DNA of 64,000 bases, from contig JBMNUT010000004.1 of NCBI GenBank assembly GCA_050946375.1, positions 1 through 64,000 of the forward strand, given 5' to 3'. The position numbers and the translations under genes are program-made. Each line of letters starts with the position of its first letter. The stretch's first letter is position 1. Under the pieces are notes generated by a model. That model was not told the DNA's origin, did no database searches, and worked only from the letters and a program-made list of their open reading frames with translations. This document shows, piece after piece, positions 58,963 to 64,000 of this stretch. Source of the DNA: UBA1794 sp050946375. Its GTDB lineage: Bacteria > Bacteroidota > Bacteroidia > Bacteroidales > Bacteroidaceae.

Positions 58963-60072
58963 ATGAAAAGGATGTTTACTGTATTGGCAGCAGCTGCATT
59001 AGTAGCAGTGTCTGCTTCTGCCCAAAAAGAGAAAAACAATCCGTACTACAGCGAAAAATGGAGCGATAATATCTTTGTCTCCGTAGGTGGCGGTGCTCAA
59101 TTTGGTCTCCGTTCGTCCAATTATGGCAACGGATTCTGGAGAGCTATGAATCCCGAAATCTATGTAGGAGTTGGTAAATATATCAATCCGTTGTGGTCGT
59201 ACCGCGGAGTTGTAAGCGGATGGCGTAGCTCGGAGCGTCTCCCGGGTGCAAACGAGGTTACAAAGAAGTACGTCAATGTACAGGCAGACTTGATGTATAA
59301 CTTGACCAATGCTTTCTTGGGATACAACCCCGACAAGATCTTTGAAGTTTCTGTTTTCGCTGGTCCGTATGTGAACTTCTTGAAAGCTGAAAGCAACAAG
59401 ATTTTCCCGGGAATTTCTGCCGGTGGTCAGTTGAAGTTCAACATCAACAAGTACTTCGCCATCGATGTAGAAGGCCGCATTGCTCGTCAACGCGAAATGG
59501 TTTACCGCCAAGGCGACCGTTTTTACGTAAGCGGTACGGTAGGTGTTACATACACCATCGGTGGAAAAGAATTCCAGAACTGCAGCAAACACGATCTTTG
59601 CTTGGCTGAACAGAAATCGCTCAACGATCAAATCAACGCCAACAAGGCACAAATTGCTGATCTGCAAAATCAATTGGCCAACTCAAAGCGTGAAACTCAA
59701 CAGGCTCTCGCTGATGCAGCCAAGAAAGGCGCTTCTTCCGATTGCGATCTGAACGCAGGTCCGGTTGCTGTATTCTTCAAGATCGGTAAGGCCAACATCG
59801 ACGACCGCGGTCAAGCTAACATCGAATTGGCAGCAAAAGCTATCAAAGCTGATCCGAACGGCAAGTACGTTGTACTCGGATATGCTGACAAAGCTACCGG
59901 TAGTGCAGCCATTAACCAGAAGTTGTCTGAGAAACGTGCAAAAGCAGTGTACGATGCACTCGTAGCTGCTGGTGTTGACAGCGCACAACTCGAACAACAA
60001 GGTCTGGGCGCTCAGGACAACATGTTCTCCAGTGACGCTCTTAACCGCGTAGTTATCATCAAGAGAAAATAA
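58963..60072 (+). CDS. OmpA-family outer membrane protein
   Basis: A 369-residue protein with a signal peptide (MKRMFTVLAAAALVAVSASAQ in parts), an N-terminal beta-barrel or beta-sandwich part (about 30-210), a helical linker (SLNDQINANKAQIADLQNQL) and a C-terminal OmpA peptidoglycan-binding domain (about 250-369) with VVLGYADKATGSAAINQKLSEKRA. It should tie the outer membrane to the cell wall. Codon use is more restricted than in neighbours (frequent AAC, AAG, GAA, CGT), as for a highly expressed gene. It stands alone with promoter and terminator. Confidence 0.93.
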   Translation: MKRMFTVLAAAALVAVSASAQKEKNNPYYSEKWSDNIFVSVGGGAQFGLRSSNYGNGFWRAMNPEIYVGVGKYINPLWSYRGVVSGWRSSERLPGANEVTKKYVNVQADLMYNLTNAFLGYNPDKIFEVSVFAGPYVNFLKAESNKIFPGISAGGQLKFNINKYFAIDVEGRIARQREMVYRQGDRFYVSGTVGVTYTIGGKEFQNCSKHDLCLAEQKSLNDQINANKAQIADLQNQLANSKRETQQALADAAKKGASSDCDLNAGPVAVFFKIGKANIDDRGQANIELAAKAIKADPNGKYVVLGYADKATGSAAINQKLSEKRAKAVYDALVAAGVDSAQLEQQGLGAQDNMFSSDALNRVVIIKRK

Positions 60073-60098
60073 AAACCAACCTTTAAATTAAACATGAG

Positions 60099-60136
60099 CG
60101 AGGGCATCTGAATCCAGATGCCCTCGTTTCGTTTTA
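60099..60136 (+). terminator. Terminator after the OmpA gene
   Basis: A perfect 12-bp stem (60099-60110 and 60115-60126) with a 4-base loop is followed by TTTCGTTTT. Confidence 0.88.
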
Positions 60137-60255
60137 TCTGATTGATACAAACCGAGCAGAAATCACACGGGACAATTCCCGACGCTCTCTCCCCTACGAA
60201 CGATTCTAACTGCATCTTTCTTAATATGTGATTTGCAGATATCGAAGATTATCCA

Positions 60256-60263
60256 TAATTTTG
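60256..60263 (+). promoter_or_regulatory. -7 promoter element for the bamD operon
   Basis: TAATTTTG fits TAnnTTTG and lies 14 bases upstream of ATG 60278, inside the longer open frame from 60233, which supports the inner start. Confidence 0.6.
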
Positions 60264-60277
60264 CCCCACAATTCACT

Positions 60278-61084
60278 ATGATGAAATTAAAGTTCATATT
60301 GGGCAGTCTATTAGGCGCGGCTTTCCTGAGCAGCTGTTCGGAATACACCTATCTATATAAGAGCAATAACTACCGATATAAATACGAAGTAGCAAAAGCC
60401 TATTTCGCTCTGGGTAGCTATACGAAAGCGTGTACTTTGATTGAAGACGTACTGATGCAACTGAAAGGAACGGCTCAAGCTGACGAATCCCTGTTCCTGC
60501 TTGGAGAAGGATACCTTAAAAGAGGCGATTACGACTTGGCTGCTACTTACTTTAAGCAGTATTACGTTTCTTACCCTCACGGTAAACTTGCAGAATTGGC
60601 ACGCTACAAGACTGGAACTGCCCTCTACCTGAACACTCCGGATCCCCGTCTGGATCAAACCGATTCCTATACCGCAATTCAGGAACTGCAGATATACATC
60701 GAATATTATCCCGATGGGAAATATCGCAAACAAGCGGAAGAAATGATCTACGCCCTGCAGGACAAATTGGCCGAAAAGGAACTGGAATCAACCAAACTCT
60801 ATTATCATTTAGGAACTTATTTGGGCAATAACTACCAATCGTGCGTCGTTACGGCTCAAAATGCCCTGCGCGATTACCCCTATTCCAAGCTGCGGGAAGA
60901 TTTTTATATCTATATTCTTCGCGCAAAGTACAAAGTCGCTCAAGAAAGTGTGCTCGAGCGCCAGCAGGAACGCTATCGGGATGCAGTCGACGAGTATTAT
61001 ACTTTCAAGAACGAATTCCCGGAAAGTAAATATTTGAAGGAAGCCGAAAAAATATTCCAGGATGCTTCCCAAAAGATTAAGTAA
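60278..61084 (+). CDS. bamD: Outer membrane assembly lipoprotein BamD
   Basis: BamD is part of the machine that inserts beta-barrels into the outer membrane. The 268-residue lipoprotein has a lipobox (LSSC, Cys20), followed by tetratricopeptide-like helices: YEVAKAYFALGSYTKACTLIEDVL, then LFLLGEGYLKRGDYDLAATYFKQYY and later repeats. Length and the FPESKYLKEAEKI type C-terminus fit the family. rpoZ follows after 38 bases. Confidence 0.93.
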   Translation: MMKLKFILGSLLGAAFLSSCSEYTYLYKSNNYRYKYEVAKAYFALGSYTKACTLIEDVLMQLKGTAQADESLFLLGEGYLKRGDYDLAATYFKQYYVSYPHGKLAELARYKTGTALYLNTPDPRLDQTDSYTAIQELQIYIEYYPDGKYRKQAEEMIYALQDKLAEKELESTKLYYHLGTYLGNNYQSCVVTAQNALRDYPYSKLREDFYIYILRAKYKVAQESVLERQQERYRDAVDEYYTFKNEFPESKYLKEAEKIFQDASQKIK

Positions 61085-61122
61085 AGAAAACAACTCAAGA
61101 AACATATACATTTTATAATCTC

Positions 61123-61458
61123 ATGGACTACAAAAAGACAAATGCCCCTACCACTACCATCACACGCGACATGATGGACTTATGCTCAGACACGGGCAAT
61201 GTGTATGAAACGGTATCGATTATTGCCAAACGTGCCAATCAGATTGCCGTTGAGATAAAGAACGATCTCTCCAAAAAGCTGCAGGAGTTTGCAACGAACA
61301 ACGATAATTTGGAAGAAGTCTTTGAGAATCGTGAACAAATCGAGATATCTCGCTACTACGAAAAGCTCCCCAAACCTACCTTGATTGCAACTCAAGAGTA
61401 CATCGAGGGAAAGATTTATTATCGGAATCCGGCCAAAGAAAAAGCCAAGATTCAATAG
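61123..61458 (+). CDS. rpoZ: RNA polymerase omega-like subunit
   Basis: A 111-residue protein resembling the Rpb6/omega subunits of Bacteroidota, which help assemble RNA polymerase. It starts MDYKKTNAPTTTITRDM and has the conserved helix NVYETVSIIAKRANQIAVEIK, followed by a C-terminal KPTLIATQEYIEGKI. It differs clearly from proteobacterial omega, so assignment rests on family resemblance in this phylum. It sits between bamD and a DUF4293 gene, an arrangement I associate with Bacteroidota. Confidence 0.85.
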   Translation: MDYKKTNAPTTTITRDMMDLCSDTGNVYETVSIIAKRANQIAVEIKNDLSKKLQEFATNNDNLEEVFENREQIEISRYYEKLPKPTLIATQEYIEGKIYYRNPAKEKAKIQ

Positions 61459-61501
61459 AAATTTCTATTTACCCTTACCCCAGCGTTGCCAATCTGTTGC
61501 C

Positions 61502-61936
61502 ATGATTCAGCGAAAACAAACACTTTTTCTCCTTTTAGCAGCCATCGTACTTATATGCGTCCTGTTCATGCCCTTAGGATACATATATGGAGAACAAGGC
61601 ATGCAATCCACTATTTCTGCATTCAGCAGCAACCCCGGTTCGCCCATCGGTTATGGAATCACTTTGAGCGTAGCCATAATCATCGCCCTTGCAGATATCT
61701 TTTTGTGGAAAAACAGGCCCTTGCAAATGAGAGTTGCCACATTAGACCTTTTGTTGGTAATCCTTTCCTATGGAGTGTTTTTCATCTATCATTCCAATGC
61801 TGAGGGAGGCGAAATCCGTTATACCGTACAAGTAGCGAATTTCCTGCCGATTATTGCTATTTTCTTCCTGGCCTTGGCCATACAAGGTATTCGGAAGGAC
61901 GAGAAGCTGATTAAATCATTAAATAGAATTCGGTAG
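61502..61936 (+). CDS. DUF4293-type membrane protein
   Basis: A 144-residue protein with four hydrophobic helices (about 6-26, 50-70, 78-98 and 112-132) starting MIQRKQTLFLLLAAI, as in the DUF4293 family. Function unknown. Upstream in-frame sequence from 61385 lies in the rpoZ gene; ATG 61502 is chosen. It is the last gene of the bamD operon. Confidence 0.83.
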   Translation: MIQRKQTLFLLLAAIVLICVLFMPLGYIYGEQGMQSTISAFSSNPGSPIGYGITLSVAIIIALADIFLWKNRPLQMRVATLDLLLVILSYGVFFIYHSNAEGGEIRYTVQVANFLPIIAIFFLALAIQGIRKDEKLIKSLNRIR

Positions 61937-61970
61937 CGCATCAATCGGAATCAAATCGGTTAACCCACAC

Positions 61971-62012
61971 AAGCGGTGTGCCAAAACATAGTTTTGCACA
62001 CCGCTTTTCTTT
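61971..62012 (+). terminator. Terminator of the bamD operon
   Basis: AAGCGGTGTGC-CAAAAC and GTTTTGCACACCGCTT pair with a single bulged base and are followed by TTCTTTTG. Confidence 0.82.
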
Positions 62013-62116
62013 TGCATCCCATCGCCCTCGTACAAAAAGAACGGGCGTTCTTTCCCCAAAGAGGATAAATTATATCATACACAACAACCCATAATTCTCT
62101 GCAAGCCTTGCAGAAT

Positions 62117-62148
62117 TTTGGGCATTTTACGTCCAATTTATACTTTCG
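62117..62148 (+). promoter_or_regulatory. Probable promoter of the unknown three-gene run
   Basis: TTTG at 62117-62120, exactly 20 bases of spacer and TACTTTCG at 62141-62148, one mismatch from TAnnTTTG. It lies 28 bases upstream of the start codon. A CTGCAAGCCTTGCAG palindrome at 62099-62113 lies just before it. Confidence 0.55.
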
Positions 62149-62176
62149 CTAAAGTTTAAGGAATAAAAGAAGAACC

Positions 62177-63223
62177 ATGCAGAATTTAACCACCGACATA
62201 TTATACTTCAGACCCTCACTACCCTTCCATCCAAGTGAGAAACAAATACTCTACGTAGAAGAGCAATTCAATCCGGAAGTCAACAAATACCTCCTGAATC
62301 ACTACGAAGAACTTTGTACGCACTTCGAACAAGTCGGTTATGAATTCTGCTATTTCCCCTATTTGTCCCGCAAACTGAGCGAAAAGGAATACGTCCGCTA
62401 CTTCACTCCCTACCAAAGCCGGCCCGTACGGCCCATGCTCGAGAGCTCATGCCTCTCGCCGTTTCTGAAAAGAGGTTACCACCTCTCCCCCTCGCTGCTC
62501 ATCTATCACCCCAAACTGTCCCGAAAAGGCTACTACGCCTTCCGGGCCGTAAAGATATACGGGCAGGAGACAGAACTGGGAAGCACCATGAATGCCATCC
62601 TTCTGTACCTCGCGCAACAAAAAGACGAATACGACCACATACTCTACTGCAACAGCCCTCTCATCGAAACCCTCTCCGACCCGGAAGACTATGCCGACAT
62701 GCACTTCTCCGAAGAAGTCACAACCCTGATGAAAGACGTGCGCGAAAAGATAGAATGCCTCCGCCAGCACGGCGTAAACGAAATGATTCTCCGCTCGCTA
62801 CTCAACCCGCAGGTGAAACTCAGCCGCCTCTACATCACGCCAAATGCCCGAATCCTGCTTTCCGACTACGGAGACCTGGAAATCAAAATGTCACCTCTGG
62901 TGAAGTCCGTGTTCTTCCTTTTTTTGCGCCACCCCGAAGGCATCGCCTTCAAGTACCTGAGCGACTATCGAACAGAGCTCTACGAAATCTACAACCACCT
63001 GACCGGCCGGCAATCCAACGAAGCCATCAAACAAAGCATAGCAGACGTCACCGACCCTTGCAAGAACTCCATCAACGAAAAGTGCGCCCGCATACGCGAA
63101 GCCTTCATCCGCGAGTTCGATGAACACCTGGCGCAATATTACTACGTAACCGGAAACCGCGGACAAGCCAAAAGCATCAAGCTGCCACGAACACTGGTAG
63201 AATGGAAACTCACGGACAAATAA
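62177..63223 (+). CDS. Conserved-looking protein of unknown function
   Basis: A 348-residue soluble protein that I cannot assign to a named family. There is no signal peptide or membrane helix. Two parts can be seen: residues 1-220, mixed alpha/beta with many Tyr and Pro; and residues about 235-348, which begin MSPLVKSVFFLFLRHPEGIA and contain SINEKCARIREAF and a basic end (AKSIKLPRTLVEW). The second part looks like a helical, winged-helix-like module that I recall as recurring in Bacteroidota proteins of unknown role; it could be a nucleic-acid or protein docking domain. It heads a run of three tightly spaced unknown genes. Confidence 0.85.
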   Translation: MQNLTTDILYFRPSLPFHPSEKQILYVEEQFNPEVNKYLLNHYEELCTHFEQVGYEFCYFPYLSRKLSEKEYVRYFTPYQSRPVRPMLESSCLSPFLKRGYHLSPSLLIYHPKLSRKGYYAFRAVKIYGQETELGSTMNAILLYLAQQKDEYDHILYCNSPLIETLSDPEDYADMHFSEEVTTLMKDVREKIECLRQHGVNEMILRSLLNPQVKLSRLYITPNARILLSDYGDLEIKMSPLVKSVFFLFLRHPEGIAFKYLSDYRTELYEIYNHLTGRQSNEAIKQSIADVTDPCKNSINEKCARIREAFIREFDEHLAQYYYVTGNRGQAKSIKLPRTLVEWKLTDK

Positions 63224-63230
63224 CTTGCCT

Positions 63231-63878
63231 ATGGATGACAGAGACATCATATTCGAAGAAGTCCGCCCAGGCAGCAGGAAAATGAAGTGGAATTTTCCGG
63301 AGGCAGAACAGACCCGGCCGAAATATCCCGACTACATCCCAGGCACCTACGATTCACTGAGCGAAGAACTACGCGTGAAGTGCAATCCCAACCGCTTCAT
63401 GTCGCCTTATGACTATGAAAAGGTAAAAATATCCAATGCCATTTTCTCCGCCGTCGACCAGTGCGGCGAAGATATCAAGCAGTTACGCGCCCTTCGCAGG
63501 CAAGCTATCGATTTGCTGGGCATACGCTTCGCCACCGAAACACTCTACCTCGAACTGACCAGCCAGCTGGAACCATCCCAATTCTTCGGCGACTCCGAAT
63601 TAACCGACCAGGCCAACGAACTCTACCAACAGACACTCCTTAATGCTGACAACATAGAGGAACTGGAACGGATACAAACGGCCATTCCCAAAAGACTTGC
63701 CAATGCTATTTTAGCAAAAAAGGAAGAAAAGGAGGAAGAGCTCAAACGGCAAAGAGAACTTAAACAACAAAGAGAACAGCAATCATTAGCAAAAGAAGAA
63801 TACAAGGGGATAATTATTATAATAACAACTATCGCCATGATCTTCATAGGGATACTTTTAATAATAATAACCCAATAA
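63231..63878 (+). CDS. C-terminally membrane-anchored protein of unknown function
   Basis: A 215-residue protein with no recognised family. Residues 1-35 are polar (DIIFEEVRPGSRKMKWNFPE), 45-150 are helical with MSPYDYEKVKISNAIFSAVDQC, 150-190 form a strongly charged helix rich in Lys, Glu, Arg and Gln, and residues about 193-214 are one very hydrophobic helix made mostly of Ile (GIIIIITTIAMIFIGILLIII). The layout suggests a cytoplasmic protein held by a C-terminal tail anchor. It starts seven bases after the upstream gene. Confidence 0.83.
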   Translation: MDDRDIIFEEVRPGSRKMKWNFPEAEQTRPKYPDYIPGTYDSLSEELRVKCNPNRFMSPYDYEKVKISNAIFSAVDQCGEDIKQLRALRRQAIDLLGIRFATETLYLELTSQLEPSQFFGDSELTDQANELYQQTLLNADNIEELERIQTAIPKRLANAILAKKEEKEEELKRQRELKQQREQQSLAKEEYKGIIIIITTIAMIFIGILLIIITQ

Positions 63879-63893
63879 CTACTTACCACCAAT

Positions 63894-64000
63894 ATGCTTT
63901 TCGAAAATACCTGGAACCGAATCACCGAATGGTTTAGAGACCGAAGCGAGCGAGGAAAACTCGTAAGGAGTTTCAACGAGATGGCCCGCGAAGCCTTCAT
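63894..64000 (+). CDS. Third gene of the unknown run, cut by the window end
   Basis: The first 35 codons are present: MLFENTWNRITEWFRDRSER, then GKLVRSFNEMAREAF. It begins 15 bases after the previous stop codon and continues beyond the window. The visible part is a charged, amphipathic helix. Nothing can be said about the family; tight spacing suggests co-transcription with the two genes before it. Confidence 0.75.
   Translation, partial: MLFENTWNRITEWFRDRSERGKLVRSFNEMAREAF

Overview
The window looks like chromosomal DNA of a Bacteroides-type bacterium (order Bacteroidales). The evidence is a lineage-typical ATP synthase operon order (beta-epsilon genes first, then a-c-b-delta-alpha-gamma), a Rho factor with a very long disordered insertion, a Bacteroidota omega-like RNA polymerase subunit, many lipoproteins and outer-membrane proteins, a subclass A2 class A beta-lactamase, and at least twenty copies of the Bacteroides -7 promoter element TAnnTTTG just upstream of genes. 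Species cannot be fixed from sequence alone. There is no rRNA, tRNA, insertion sequence or CRISPR array that I can support.

Layout. 0.5-6.6 kb: an M61 peptidase (minus), then a glycogen pair (GT3-type glycogen synthase and DUF3417-type glucan phosphorylase, plus). 6.8-15.1 kb: a beta-lactamase sitting immediately behind the terminator of the nine-gene atp operon (minus). 15.2-23.2 kb (plus): an acetyltransferase; an acyl ligase, fabD, patatin and alpha-amylase run; pfkA; an EamA transporter. 23.3-30.5 kb: LuxR-type regulator with a COG2509 flavoprotein (minus), an AraC regulator with a C_GCAxxG_C_C protein, a tiny winged-helix protein, a decayed DUF5131 gene that is not annotated by a simple ORF search, and an HTH-cupin regulator with an acyl-CoA ligase. 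30.5-36.9 kb: an M16-like protein with kdsB, a short folK-like gene, pyrB-pyrI and rho. 37.2-45.3 kb: a BspA-like leucine-rich repeat protein, grpE-dnaJ, an endo-arabinanase with a GH2 enzyme, class II aldolase and ribosomal protein L31 type B. 45.5-52 kb: two lipoproteins, a small YtxH/holin-like envelope trio, and the recR to acetyltransferase operon divergent from engB. 52.2-64 kb: a FadL-like porin with an unusual Trp/Tyr-rich protein, prmA-mutS2, an OmpA protein, bamD-rpoZ-DUF4293, and a run of three unrecognised genes cut by the window end.

The most unusual signal is not a gene. At about ten places, nearly all between genes, short degenerate repeats recur with a strict 22-base period. 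The commonest unit begins CTTTTCCGAAAAAGT and is itself nearly palindromic; other arrays are built on CCTTGCAG or GATGCGCA but keep the same 22-base step. Two arrays supply the arms of strong terminators, several lie just upstream of promoters, and one lies inside the 3' part of a glycosyltransferase gene. I do not know a described family that matches this.

Functionally the window is mostly housekeeping: ATP synthesis, glycogen turnover, glycolysis (pfkA, fba), pyrimidine, folate and Kdo synthesis, chaperones, DNA repair and outer-membrane assembly, with plant-polysaccharide enzymes as the gut-adaptive part. Start codons were moved inward from the longest reading frame where a signal peptide, family N-terminus or promoter position required it.
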